Source: Rugamonas apoptosis
GTDB taxonomy: Bacteria > Pseudomonadota > Gammaproteobacteria > Burkholderiales > Burkholderiaceae_D
Direction: 5' to 3'
Length of the DNA stretch: 64,000 nucleotides
Assembly (NCBI RefSeq): GCF_014042355.1
Contig: NZ_JACEZU010000001.1
Location: 434,001 to 498,000 of the forward strand
Shown here: positions 27,578 to 35,872 of the stretch, one piece after another
Layout: every line of letters starts with the position of its first letter
Numbering within the stretch: the first letter of the stretch is position 1
Notes under the pieces: model-generated
What the model saw: the letters and a program-made list of their open reading frames with translations, nothing else
Database searches by the model: none
Told to the model about the DNA's origin: nothing
Position numbers and translations under genes: made by a program

Positions 27578-27789
27578 TTGTTGGATCTTTCAGCAAAAAG
27601 TTGAGGGACTTGCCTGGGATCGCAGTTCTCTGAATTGCGATGTGACCAAGATATCAGTTAGGTCAGGCAACGTCCGTCCCGAATCCGTAAGAAGTGTGTC
27701 AAGTTGTAAGGCCGGGGGCGCGCACGGCGACCAGCCCGCCATGGCGGCGGATGCGTGCAATAGCGCGTAATTGGCGCAAATTAGATGAA

Positions 27790-28386
27790 TTAAAGAATGC
27801 TGCGGAAAGTCAGGTTGACGCGCGGCCCGCACGGCGTGCGCTCCTTGTTGATGCCGTGGCGCCAGTGGCGCTGCAGGGTGCCGGCCATCAACAGCAGGCT
27901 GCCGTCGCCCAGCGCCAGCTTGACCGTGCGCGGCAAGCGCTTGTGCTTGAGGATGAAAGTACGCGGCGCGCCGAAGCTGACGGAGGCGATGGCCGGTTCC
28001 GGCCCCAGTTCCGCTTCATCGTCGCTGTGGAAGCCCATGCTGTCGCGCTCGTCACGGTAGTAATTGAGCAGCACGCTGTTGTAGCGCCGCCCTGTGGCTG
28101 CTTCGACAGCGGCCTTGATGGCCAGTTGCAAGGCCGTAAACGGCTGCGGTTCCAGCGTCATGCCGGAATAGCGGTAGCGGGCCTCGCCATACCAGGCCGT
28201 CAGGCGCGGCTGGGGGTGGGTCTTGCCCCACAAGGTAATCGATTCCGCGCGCCAGTCCGTTTCCGCGATCAGGCGCGCCAGCACCTGTTCCGGCGGCCAA
28301 GGCAAGGCCAGCCGCTGCTGGAACGCCAGTGCGCCATCCTCGATGGGAATGGGGGTCAGGCCGGTGGTGGCGTCAAACAAGTCCAT
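27790..28386 (-). CDS. AlkB-family 2-oxoglutarate/Fe(II) dioxygenase
   Basis: A 198-residue dioxygenase of the AlkB family, which removes alkyl groups from nucleic-acid bases. The iron ligands are in FHSDDE (His and Asp) and HWRHGINKE (distal His), and the 2-oxoglutarate-binding arginines in PRVNLTFRSIL. NYYRDERDSMGFHSDDE and TFILKHKR are typical of AlkB homologue 2/3-like bacterial proteins. Its start is 43 nt from the divergent molybdopterin-binding gene, so the two share a promoter region. DNA-repair substrate not proven. Confidence 0.88.
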   Translation of the reverse strand: MDLFDATTGLTPIPIEDGALAFQQRLALPWPPEQVLARLIAETDWRAESITLWGKTHPQPRLTAWYGEARYRYSGMTLEPQPFTALQLAIKAAVEAATGRRYNSVLLNYYRDERDSMGFHSDDEAELGPEPAIASVSFGAPRTFILKHKRLPRTVKLALGDGSLLLMAGTLQRHWRHGINKERTPCGPRVNLTFRSIL

Positions 28387-28429
28387 GCGCGTTATGATAG
28401 CGGCATCCCATCAGCCGAGGACGCCACTC

Positions 28430-29017
28430 ATGAAAAAACGCCAGTTCCTGACCGCCAGCGCAGCCGCCATATCGCTGCCCGTCTTGCGCGCCAACGCCGC
28501 CGCGCCCGCCCCGGCCTTGCGCGGACCGGCCCTGCTAACGGTGACAGGCGCCATGGTCCAGCCCAACCGCGGCCCGTTCGACCCGGTGACGGACCAGATG
28601 ATGCACAAGCAAAAGCTCAGTTTCGACAAGGCCCATGCGTTTGACTACAACGCGCTGCTGGCCTTGCCCGCGTTCACCATCCGTCCCACGCTGGAATACG
28701 ACGGCAAGCCGCACCTGCTGCGCGGTCCGGCACTGGTGGATGTGGTCAAGGCGGCCGGCGCCAGCCTGGCCGACAGCGGCAAGCTGGTGTTGCGGGCGGT
28801 GGATGGTTATGCGGCCACGCTGAGCCTGGCGCAAGCGCGGGCGCAACGCTACATCGTGGCCACCCATCTGGATGGCGCACCGATGGCGTTGGGGGGATTG
28901 GGCCCGCTATGGGCCGTCTACGATGCCGATCAGGTGCCGGAAATGGCCGCCAAACCGCTGCCGGAGCGCTTCGGTGCCTGCCCGTGGGCCCTGTACCACA
29001 TCGAAGTCCAGGCTTGA
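28430..29017 (+). CDS. exported molybdopterin-binding-fold oxidoreductase domain protein
   Basis: A 195-residue exported protein starting MKKRQFLTASAAAISLPVLR, a Tat-like or Sec-like signal without a canonical twin-arginine pair. The mature part (TVTGAMVQPNRGPFD, LPAFTIRPTLEYDGKPHLLRGPAL, VLRAVDGYAATLSL, GGLGPLWAVYD) resembles the small oxidoreductase molybdopterin-binding domain proteins. The cysteine that binds molybdenum in sulfite oxidase is not seen, so it may bind no Mo cofactor. CCGAGGACG precedes ATG 28430. Divergent from the alkB-like gene. Function unknown. Confidence 0.7.
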   Translation: MKKRQFLTASAAAISLPVLRANAAAPAPALRGPALLTVTGAMVQPNRGPFDPVTDQMMHKQKLSFDKAHAFDYNALLALPAFTIRPTLEYDGKPHLLRGPALVDVVKAAGASLADSGKLVLRAVDGYAATLSLAQARAQRYIVATHLDGAPMALGGLGPLWAVYDADQVPEMAAKPLPERFGACPWALYHIEVQA

Positions 29018-29042
29018 TGCCTGGACCGGGACCAGGCCGGGA

Positions 29043-29405
29043 TCAGGCGTAGGCTTCGGCCAGCGTCATCACACGCGGGCTGATCTGGATGCCGATGCCG
29101 TTGAACAGGCTGGTGATGGCGGCCAGGTTGGCCTCGCATTCCTCGGCCTTCCAGCCTTTGAACAGGTCGGTGCCATCCTTTTGGAAATGCAGGTCCAGCA
29201 CCTTGCCGCGGTCCTTGTGGGTGTAGCCGCCGCTGTAAGTGTTGTGGAAACCCATGGCGGCCAGGGCCGACAGCACTTCCGTTGGCTGGTTGTCCGGATC
29301 GGTGGCCAGGAAGACGCCGTAGGTCTTGCCTGGCGGCTTGGCGGCGATGTCCACTTCGTAGATGCCGGGCGCCTTGGTTACCGTCGTACTCTTCAGAAAT
29401 AACAT
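29043..29405 (-). CDS. hypothetical protein, 120 aa
   Basis: Not recognised. A 120-residue soluble protein with residues KAPGIYEVDIAAKPPGKTYG, NTYSGGYTHKDRGKVLDLHF and CEANLAAITSLFNGIGIQIS. Its composition looks genuine and GGGGTAAGAAC precedes ATG 29405 as a ribosome site. No signal peptide or membrane segment. It converges with the molybdopterin-fold gene (25 nt apart). Downstream and upstream context gives no functional clue. Confidence 0.55.
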   Translation of the reverse strand: MLFLKSTTVTKAPGIYEVDIAAKPPGKTYGVFLATDPDNQPTEVLSALAAMGFHNTYSGGYTHKDRGKVLDLHFQKDGTDLFKGWKAEECEANLAAITSLFNGIGIQISPRVMTLAEAYA

Positions 29406-29671
29406 GTTCTTACCCCTATCCCTATCCTATAGGCGCTGGCTTGGGCCGCGCGCACGCTCACTTGTTTTTCTGATTGCCTGATTCGTCAACAAAAAGATTC
29501 CAGAGGACAAGCTTATTGCTAATTCCGGGGTTTGTCGACTAGTCCGGCCATTAATTTGCAAATTCGTATCTCCACGGCGGCAACGGCGCACGGGGACGGT
29601 CCTGCCTCTTGTTTAAAATATAGTTGTGAACTAGTAATTTGCAAGGGTGGCGCACGGGCTGCGGGCGCAAG
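29406..29671. other. 266-nt AT-richer intergenic region, no gene seen
   Basis: No protein-like frame. It holds two copies of TAATTTGCAA (near 29553 and 29636) and two CTAGT sites, in a region poorer in GC than its neighbours. It separates the hypothetical gene at 29043 from the DUF2520 gene. Confidence 0.5.
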
Positions 29672-30499
29672 CTAGCGGGATTTGCGGCGCGCCACGTCCG
29701 CCGTGGGCGCCACCAGCGCCTCGTACAGCGCGCCCGTGGCGCCATCCCACGCGGTCACGGCCTGCTGCTGGCGCGCCACGGTGGCGTAATCGCCGCGCGC
29801 CACCGGGCCGCTGAGCGCGGCCGGCGCGCCCAACCGGAACACATTGGCCAGCGTTTCCGTCGCCAGTGGCTTGGCCAGTTCACGCGCCACCGCTTCCGGC
29901 ACACCGGCCGCCTGATAGGCGCGCAAGGCCGCGTCCAGCACCGTCACCAGGTAATTGCTGGCGAACACGGCCGCCGCGTGATACACCGTCTTGGCCGAGG
30001 CGTCGATGGCCACCGGCCGCGCGGCGATCGCTTCCAGCGCCGGGTTGAGGATGGCCAGCGCGTCCGCATCGCCCTCCACGCCGCAATAGGTGCCGGCGAA
30101 AGCGGCCGCCACTGCCTCGGGATCGGCGAAGCTGCGGATCGGGTGGACGCTGGCCACCAGCGCCCCGGCCGCGCGCGCGGCCTGCAACTGGTCCGAGGCC
30201 AGCGCGCCGCTGCAATGGCACACGACGGCGCCGGCCAGCGGCACCGCCTGGGCCAGCGCGGCGCAGGCGGGCACGATCTGGTCGTCGCCCACGGCCAGCA
30301 GGTACACGTCCGCCGGGCGCAAGCCATCCCAGCCGCCCGCAGCGCGGCCGGCGCCGATGAACGCCAGCGCCGCCTGGGCCGAAGCCGGTGAGCGGGTCAA
30401 CACGTCGGCGATCTCGAAACAATGGGCCTGGGCCAGCAGGCGGCCGAACACGCGGCCCACATGGCCGGCGCCGATCAGGGTCAAGGTCGGACGGCGCAT
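29672..30499 (-). CDS. Rossmann-fold and DUF2520 domain protein
   Basis: A 275-residue protein with an N-terminal dinucleotide-binding fold (TLTLIGAGHVGRVFGRLLA) and a C-terminal DUF2520 domain with HPIRSFADPEAVAAAFAG, YHAAAVFASNYLVTVLD and ALSGPVARGDYATV. The layout resembles NAD(P)-dependent reductases of the ketopantoate or pyrroline carboxylate type, but the reaction is not established. The ATG shares one base with the DUF924 stop (TGATG), so translation is coupled. It is the last gene of a minus-strand run starting at pepP. Confidence 0.85.
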   Translation of the reverse strand: MRRPTLTLIGAGHVGRVFGRLLAQAHCFEIADVLTRSPASAQAALAFIGAGRAAGGWDGLRPADVYLLAVGDDQIVPACAALAQAVPLAGAVVCHCSGALASDQLQAARAAGALVASVHPIRSFADPEAVAAAFAGTYCGVEGDADALAILNPALEAIAARPVAIDASAKTVYHAAAVFASNYLVTVLDAALRAYQAAGVPEAVARELAKPLATETLANVFRLGAPAALSGPVARGDYATVARQQQAVTAWDGATGALYEALVAPTADVARRKSR

Positions 30500-31086
30500 C
30501 AGAAACCCGATCCCGGCTGTTTCAGGAATTCCAGCTCCTGCGGCGTGGAGGGCCGGCCCAGGATGGCGTTACGGTGCGGGAAGCGGCCAAAGCGTTCGAT
30601 CACCTCGCGATGCCGCTGGGCGTAACCGAGCATGCTCTCGAAGCCCGTGCCGGCCGCCGCCAGCCGCGTGAACAGGGCCACCGACTGGCGCTGCATGTCC
30701 ACATCCTCGGCGTGCTCGAACGGCAGGTAGACAAAGGCGCGCTGCAACGGCGGCAGGGCCAGGTCCTCGTCGTCGTCCACCATGTCCTGCGCGGCCTGCA
30801 GCGCCAGCCGGTCGCCGGCGAAGGCGCGCGGCGTGCCGCGATAGACGTTGCGGGTGAACTGGTCCAGCAGCAGGATGCGGGCCAGCGCCGGCTGCGGGCC
30901 GCCCGCGTCCCAGTGGTGCAGGCCGCCGGCCAGCGCCTGTTCGATCAGGGGGCCGAACTGGCGCTCGATCTGGCGGTCGAAGGCGTCGTCCTTGCGGAAC
31001 CATTCGGCCCGCGCGGCGCCGGCGCCGGGACTGCCGGCCGGCAGGAACCAGAAATCGAAGATCGCCTTTGCGTCCACGTTCATCAT
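30499..31086 (-). CDS. DUF924 family protein
   Basis: A 195-residue soluble protein with FDFWFLPAG, AEWFRKDDAFDRQIERQFG, LLDQFTRNVYRGTPRAFAGD, RAFVYLPFEHAEDVDMQRQS and the C-terminal RFPHRNAILGRPSTPQE, all standard for DUF924, a TPR-like helical family of unknown function. ATG 31086 is chosen since GGAGG lies five nt upstream; neighbours at 31083 and 31098 are alternatives. It follows the MgtC gene by 25 nt and shares one base with the DUF2520 start. Confidence 0.9.
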   Translation of the reverse strand: MMNVDAKAIFDFWFLPAGSPGAGAARAEWFRKDDAFDRQIERQFGPLIEQALAGGLHHWDAGGPQPALARILLLDQFTRNVYRGTPRAFAGDRLALQAAQDMVDDDEDLALPPLQRAFVYLPFEHAEDVDMQRQSVALFTRLAAAGTGFESMLGYAQRHREVIERFGRFPHRNAILGRPSTPQELEFLKQPGSGF

Positions 31087-31111
31087 GTCGGCCTCCATCG
31101 GTGGGACTGCC

Positions 31112-31858
31112 TCAGTTGCGGGCATGCGATAGCTGGAAGCTGTCGATGCCGTCGAACACGGCCAGCTCGGCGGCCACCTGGGGCAGGGTCGAGCCGCTGC
31201 GCTTGCTGAGCGCGATGGCGACGAAGCGCCATTCCTGGGCGCCGCCATCGCTGCCGATCATCAGCGTGCCGCTGGCGATCTCATAGCCGCGCGCCAGCGC
31301 CATTTCGCGCAGCGCCGGTTCCTGCGGCATGTAGCCGGGCCGGAAGCGCATGGTGATGGCCACCGCATGGCGCGACGGCAGCCACGCCTCCACCTTGGAC
31401 AGGAAGATCATGGACATCGCGCACAGCACGGCCAGGCCCATGGCCGACATATAGAAACCCACGCCCACCATCACGCCGATCACGGACGAGGCCCAGATCG
31501 AAGCGGCCGTGGTCAGGCCGCTGATGTTGAAGCCCTCGCGCATGATCACGCCCGCGCCCAGGAAGCCGATGCCCGTCACGATACCTTGCACGATGCGGGT
31601 GGGATCGGTGCCCATGGCCGACGGGATCACGTGGCCGCCGAACCAGAAATGGGGATAGCCGGTGATCACGGTCAGCGCGGCCGAGGCCATGCATACGAGG
31701 CCGTAGGTGCGCATGCCGGCCGCGCGGCCGTGGTAGGAGCGCTCGTATCCGACCAACAAGCCCAGCAGCAGCGCGCCGATCAGGTTGAGCAGGATGACGC
31801 CATTGGTGGCCAGTTCGCCCGAGGACCAATAGGCGATCAGGAAATCGATGGTGGGCAT
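31112..31858 (-). CDS. MgtC/SapB family membrane protein
   Basis: A 248-residue inner-membrane protein. The hydrophobic N-terminal half has four to five helices with LNLIGALLLGLLVGYERSYH, GMRTYGLVCMASAALTVITG, GIGFLGAGVIMREGFNISGL and TTAASIWASSVIGVMVGVGF, the highly conserved MgtC core. A soluble C-terminal domain of about 75 residues follows. MgtC proteins affect magnesium-limitation growth and ATP synthase or virulence in some bacteria; the role here is unknown. No magnesium transporter is adjacent. It lies between the 85-aa gene and DUF924. Confidence 0.9.
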   Translation of the reverse strand: MPTIDFLIAYWSSGELATNGVILLNLIGALLLGLLVGYERSYHGRAAGMRTYGLVCMASAALTVITGYPHFWFGGHVIPSAMGTDPTRIVQGIVTGIGFLGAGVIMREGFNISGLTTAASIWASSVIGVMVGVGFYMSAMGLAVLCAMSMIFLSKVEAWLPSRHAVAITMRFRPGYMPQEPALREMALARGYEIASGTLMIGSDGGAQEWRFVAIALSKRSGSTLPQVAAELAVFDGIDSFQLSHARN

Positions 31859-31916
31859 GATGGGCCTCTTGTCTGTGTTAGTTGCCTGGCGCGCGCCAGC
31901 GGGCGCGCCGTGGCGC

Positions 31917-32174
31917 TCAAGGCGCCTTCTTGTTCAATTGTTTTTCAAACGCCACATCGAGCTTGCTGATGCGCTTGGGCGTCTGCGGCCCCAGCCCGTT
32001 GACGAAGGCGACGAATTCGTCCAGTTCCAGCGGCGCGCACAAGGGCGGCAAGCCCGGTCCCTCGGTCAGGAAGAACAGGCCGGCGCCGGTGCGCGACATG
32101 GTGTATTTGGCATTGCCACTGCGGACCTTGAGGCGGTCGATGGCCGACGTGGCCCGGGTCGAACGGGCGCTCAT
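31917..32174 (-). CDS. small conserved hypothetical protein, 85 aa
   Basis: An 85-residue protein overlapping the pepP stop codon by 4 nt (ATGA) with a GGAGG ribosome site inside the end of pepP, so it is very likely translated. It is basic at the N-terminus (MSARSTRATSAIDRLKVRSG) and contains SRTGAGLFFLTEGPGLPPL and ELDEFVAFVNGLGPQTPKRI. No domain is recognised. Its coupling to pepP suggests a function linked to peptidase expression, but that is only an inference. Confidence 0.65.
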   Translation of the reverse strand: MSARSTRATSAIDRLKVRSGNAKYTMSRTGAGLFFLTEGPGLPPLCAPLELDEFVAFVNGLGPQTPKRISKLDVAFEKQLNKKAP

Positions 32175-33985
32175 ACGGCCTCCGTGCGGCGTTCCAGCCA
32201 GGCCAGCGGCGCGCCCGCCAGATAGGGACGCAGGCGCGTGCGCACTGTGGCGTGGTAATCGTTGAGCCACTGGCGCTCATCGTCGCGCAGCAGGGACAAA
32301 TCCACGCAGCGGGTGTCGATCGGGCACAGGGTCAGCGTTTCAAAACGCAGGAAGCTGCCAAATTCCGTGCTGCCCCCGTCCACATTGAGCACCAGGTTCT
32401 CGATCCGGATGCCCCACTGGCCGGGACGGTACAGGCCCGGTTCGACGGAGGTGATCATGCCCGGTTCCATGGCCGTATGCGGCTCCGGCATGGCGGTGGG
32501 CGAAATCGACTGCGGTCCCTCGTGCACGTTGAGGAAGTAACCGACGCCATGGCCGGTGCCGTGGCCGAAGTCCATGCCGGCCGCCCACAGGGGCGCGCGC
32601 GCCAGCGCGTCGAGCATGGGCGAGCGCGTGCCGCGCGGGAACTGGGCTGACGACAGCGCGATCACGCCCTTCAGCACCAGCGTGAAGTCGCGCCGCTGGG
32701 CGGCTGTGGCTTCGCCCACCGGCACCACGCGCGTGATGTCCGTGGTGCCGCCCAGGTACTGGCCGCCCGAATCGATCAGCAGCAGGCCGTCGCCCTCGAT
32801 CACGGCGTGGGCCGCCGTGGTGGCGCGGTAATGCATGATGGCGCCGTTGGCGCCGAAACCGGCGATGGTGCCGAAACTGGGGCTGACGAAGCCGGGCCGG
32901 CGGGCGCGGGCGGCCGTCAGTTCACGGTCGATGTCCAGTTCCGTCAGCGGCGTGGCGCGCCGTTCGGCCAGGGCCGGCTCCAGCCAGGCGAAGAATTCGC
33001 ACAGGGCCGCGCCATCCTGCTCCATGGTGTGGCGCACGTGGGCCGCCTCGGCCGCCGTTTTTTTCGACTTGGCGAACGTGGTGGGGTTGATCGCCTCCAC
33101 CACCGCCACGCCGGCCGGCACGGCCTGGCGGGTGCCGTGGGTGACGCGGCGCGGGTCCAGCAGCAGCACGGCGCCGGCCGGCAGCGCGGCCAGCGCGGCG
33201 GCGGCTTCGGCATATGGCGCCAGCGTCACGCCATCCCGGGCCAGGGCCGCGCGCAGCGGCGGCGCGACTTTGCCATCGGCCACGAACAGGGTGGCGCCAG
33301 CCGTATCGACCAGGGCGTGCGACAGGAACACGGGATTGAAATTGACGTCGGCGCCGCGCAGGTTGAACAGGTAGGCGATATCGTCCAGCGTGGACAGCAC
33401 GTGGTGGCTGGCGCCCTGCTCGCGCATGGCCTGCCGCAGCGCGGCCAGTTTGGCGGCGCGGCCCAGGTCCGCGTGCGGCGGCACATGTTCGAACACGGGC
33501 GCCGCCGGCAGCGCGCAACGGTCTGGCCACACCTCATCCAGCAGGTCCAGGTCGGTGCGCAGCAGCGCGCCTTTGCGCTCCAGCGCCTGGGCCAGCAGGC
33601 GGGCCGTGGCCAGGCCCAGCACGGCGCCGTCCACGGCCAGCGTCTGGCCAGCCAGCAGGTGTTCCGCCAGCCAGTCGATATACAGCACGCTGGCGCCGGA
33701 GGGAATTTTCATCAGCTGCACGGTGCTGCCGGCCAATTCCGTTTCGGCCTGGGTCCAGTAGCGGGCGTCGGTCCACACGCCGGCGAAGTCCAGGGTGATG
33801 ATGAAGGTGCCGACCGAGCCGGTGAAGCCGCTCAGCCACTGGCGGCCTTGCCAGCGGGCGGGCAGGTATTCGGACAGGTGCGGGTCGGAGGACGGCACCA
33901 TCAGCGCGTCGATGTGGTGGCGGCGCATGGCCTGGCGCAGCCGCGCGAGGCGGGCGGCGATGTCGGGACTGTCAGTATTGGACAT
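32171..33985 (-). CDS. aminopeptidase P (three-domain, Xaa-Pro)
   Basis: A 604-residue metallopeptidase that removes the N-terminal residue before proline. It has two creatinase-like N-terminal domains and a C-terminal pita-bread catalytic domain. Metal ligands are visible as D and D in LIDSGGQYLGGTTDITRV, H in GHGTGHGVGYFLN, E in ITSVEPGLYRPG and E in GIRIENLV. The length of about 600 matches the XPNPEP1-like three-domain form rather than the 440-residue E. coli PepP. Start ATG 33985. It heads a minus-strand run: 85-aa gene, MgtC, DUF924, DUF2520. Confidence 0.92.
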   Translation of the reverse strand: MSNTDSPDIAARLARLRQAMRRHHIDALMVPSSDPHLSEYLPARWQGRQWLSGFTGSVGTFIITLDFAGVWTDARYWTQAETELAGSTVQLMKIPSGASVLYIDWLAEHLLAGQTLAVDGAVLGLATARLLAQALERKGALLRTDLDLLDEVWPDRCALPAAPVFEHVPPHADLGRAAKLAALRQAMREQGASHHVLSTLDDIAYLFNLRGADVNFNPVFLSHALVDTAGATLFVADGKVAPPLRAALARDGVTLAPYAEAAAALAALPAGAVLLLDPRRVTHGTRQAVPAGVAVVEAINPTTFAKSKKTAAEAAHVRHTMEQDGAALCEFFAWLEPALAERRATPLTELDIDRELTAARARRPGFVSPSFGTIAGFGANGAIMHYRATTAAHAVIEGDGLLLIDSGGQYLGGTTDITRVVPVGEATAAQRRDFTLVLKGVIALSSAQFPRGTRSPMLDALARAPLWAAGMDFGHGTGHGVGYFLNVHEGPQSISPTAMPEPHTAMEPGMITSVEPGLYRPGQWGIRIENLVLNVDGGSTEFGSFLRFETLTLCPIDTRCVDLSLLRDDERQWLNDYHATVRTRLRPYLAGAPLAWLERRTEAV

Positions 33986-34291
33986 GAAGTGGGTGCAAAT
34001 CGTTTATACGGATCTGCCTGCGACGATGGTAGGTAGCTCTATGATACCGCGATTGCGGCTAGGGCAGAAGGCGGCCGGGACGGCTATGCATCGATGGCGC
34101 GCCGGTATCCATCACATCGTCGGAATGCCGCGCCTTTGCGTTAACGCATAAGCCAGGCACATCGATGCGGCTAATGTCTCCATTTCCGATGCGTTTTTTG
34201 AGGCGGAAATGGAAAACCGCTTATTTCCGCCAAACCGGTGACTGGCGCGGTTCTCTCGACGCATAACCAAAGCTAGTTGGGTTTATAATCA
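33986..34291. other. 306-nt intergenic region with overlapping inverted repeats
   Basis: No convincing gene. CCATTTCCG (34180-34188) pairs with CGGAAATGG (34204-34212), while GGCGGAAA (34202-34209) pairs with TTTCCGCC (34224-34231). The middle segment can therefore pair with either side. This sits 60-110 nt before the DUF4160 gene. Confidence 0.6.
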
Positions 34292-34540
34292 ATGCCAACG
34301 CTACTGCATTTTCTTGGTCTGCGCGTAGTCGTCTTTCTCAACGACCATCGCCCAGCACATGTGCATGTCCTGGGCAACGGAATGGAAGCGGTATTTAATC
34401 TGGCTTGCCCGGACGGGCCGCCGCAACTGAGGGAAAACTACGGCTTTCCTCAAACAGCGTTATCGAAGATCGCATCGGCGCTGACAACAGAATTAAACCT
34501 GCTCTGCGCCAAATGGAGACTGATTCATGGCAATTACTGA
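34292..34540 (+). CDS. DUF4160 domain protein (putative TA-like module, first gene)
   Basis: An 82-residue protein with RVVVFLNDHRPAHVHVLGNG, the DUF4160 signature containing the H-x-H-V-H element, and a C-terminal helix ending IHGNY. DUF4160 genes are often followed by DUF2442 genes and have been suggested to be toxin-antitoxin-like, without firm proof. The stop codon overlaps the next start by 14 nt. Its A+T content is higher than that of neighbours, hinting at acquisition. Confidence 0.8.
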   Translation: MPTLLHFLGLRVVVFLNDHRPAHVHVLGNGMEAVFNLACPDGPPQLRENYGFPQTALSKIASALTTELNLLCAKWRLIHGNY

Positions 34541-34952
34541 CCGTGCATACAAAGCAGCTAACCGGCGCGGGGCGGCCATCCAAGCCACGTTTCCCGCCGC
34601 CACGGCAGTTGGCTATGACCGGCGCAGCGCGCGCGTCATTATCAAATTGGCGTCAGGTCTGCACATCACCTTCGCACCGCGCGACGTGCAAGGGCTGGAG
34701 AACGCGCAGCCGGATGATCTGACCGACGCGGACATCAGTCCGTCCGGCCTCGGCATCCACTTTCCCAAGCTGGACGCTGACCTCTATCTGCCCGCGTTAC
34801 TGGAAGGCTTTCTCGGCACGCAACGCTGGATGGCTGCCCAACGCGGCAAGGCCGGCGGCAGTGCGATAACGCCCGCCAAGGCTGCGGCAGCCCGTGAGAA
34901 CGGCAAGCTAGGTGGCAGGCCGCGCAAGGAAAAGGCCACCTCCCCCAAATAG
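34527..34952 (+). CDS. DUF2442 domain protein (putative TA-like module, second gene)
   Basis: A 141-residue protein. Residues 25-95 carry the DUF2442 fold (VGYDRRSARVIIKLASGLHI, LTDADISPSGLGIHFPKLD, LYLPALLEGFLGT). A lysine/glycine-rich tail with ENGKLGGRPRKEKATS looks like an AT-hook-type DNA-binding extension. It begins 14 nt before the end of the DUF4160 gene. A DNA-binding second gene fits an autoregulated module, but function is inferred only. Confidence 0.8.
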   Translation: MAITDRAYKAANRRGAAIQATFPAATAVGYDRRSARVIIKLASGLHITFAPRDVQGLENAQPDDLTDADISPSGLGIHFPKLDADLYLPALLEGFLGTQRWMAAQRGKAGGSAITPAKAAAARENGKLGGRPRKEKATSPK

Positions 34953-35018
34953 ATGCGCTGGCACGCGCCAGCGAACAATACGCTCATTGCCGCCCGGCTG
35001 TCCGCCTGCACTTTCACC

Positions 35019-35705
35019 TCACGCCTCAAACCGCCGCAAGCCCTCCAGGTCCAGGATCCGTATCCCGCAGTAGTCGATGCTGAGCAGTCCCTGCTTCTCC
35101 AGCAGTTGCAACGCCTGGTTGGCGCGCTGGCGCGAGGCGCCCGACAGGAAGCCCAGCTCCTCCTGCGAAATCTGCACCAGCGGCTCCAGCCCCGGATACA
35201 GGTGGGAATTGAACATCGACGCCAGGCAGCGCGCCACCCGCGTGTCTACATTCAGCAGGCGGTCGTTCTCCACCATGCCGATGAACTGCCCCAGCCGTTC
35301 ATTCAGCTGGATCAGCAGGAAGCGCGTGAACGGCAGGCTGTTCTCCAGCAGCCAGTGGAAGGTGGCGGCCGGCATGCGCGCGATGCGGCTGTCGCGCAGC
35401 GCCATGGCGTCGTACTTGAGGTGTTCGTTCTTGAGCAGCGAGCCTTCGCCAAACCAGCCGCCCGGCGGCACGCCCGTGAACGTCACGCTCTTGCCCGAGG
35501 CCGAGAAGTTGTTCATCTTGACCATGCCGCCCACGATACCCAGCCAATTTTCCACCATGTCGCCTTTGCGGCACACATAGCCGCCCTTGGGTACAAAAGT
35601 CTCGATGGTATCGGCTTCGACCCGCGCCATCTGCTCCGGCGTCAGGCAGTGGGCCCAGTTGGCTGCGCGTAACGCCTCCTTCAAGCTAAGTTGTTCTGTT
35701 TGCAT
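35019..35705 (-). CDS. Crp/Fnr-family transcriptional regulator
   Basis: A 228-residue regulator. The N-terminal cyclic-nucleotide-binding-like barrel (about 20-140) has FVPKGGYVCRKGDMVENWLG and FTGVPPGGWFGEGSLL; a dimerisation helix follows; the C-terminal winged helix has ISQEELGFLSGASRQRANQA as recognition region. No Fnr-type cysteine cluster is at the N-terminus. It diverges from the acyl-CoA synthetase/liv cluster (167-nt gap), making it a candidate regulator. A TGCATTGCAC sequence lies at 35709-35718, just upstream of its start codon. Confidence 0.88.
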   Translation of the reverse strand: MQTEQLSLKEALRAANWAHCLTPEQMARVEADTIETFVPKGGYVCRKGDMVENWLGIVGGMVKMNNFSASGKSVTFTGVPPGGWFGEGSLLKNEHLKYDAMALRDSRIARMPAATFHWLLENSLPFTRFLLIQLNERLGQFIGMVENDRLLNVDTRVARCLASMFNSHLYPGLEPLVQISQEELGFLSGASRQRANQALQLLEKQGLLSIDYCGIRILDLEGLRRFEA

Positions 35706-35872
35706 TGTTGCATTGCACCATAAAAAAGTAGGGCAATTGTCGTCGAAAAGACATCCTGGCCCCTTCCATCAGGCTACTATCATCACACAAAAAGGGATGA
35801 CGGGCCGCGATCCGGATGGCAATCCGCTAGCGCGCACGGCACCATAACAACAGACCGCAACAGGAGACACTG

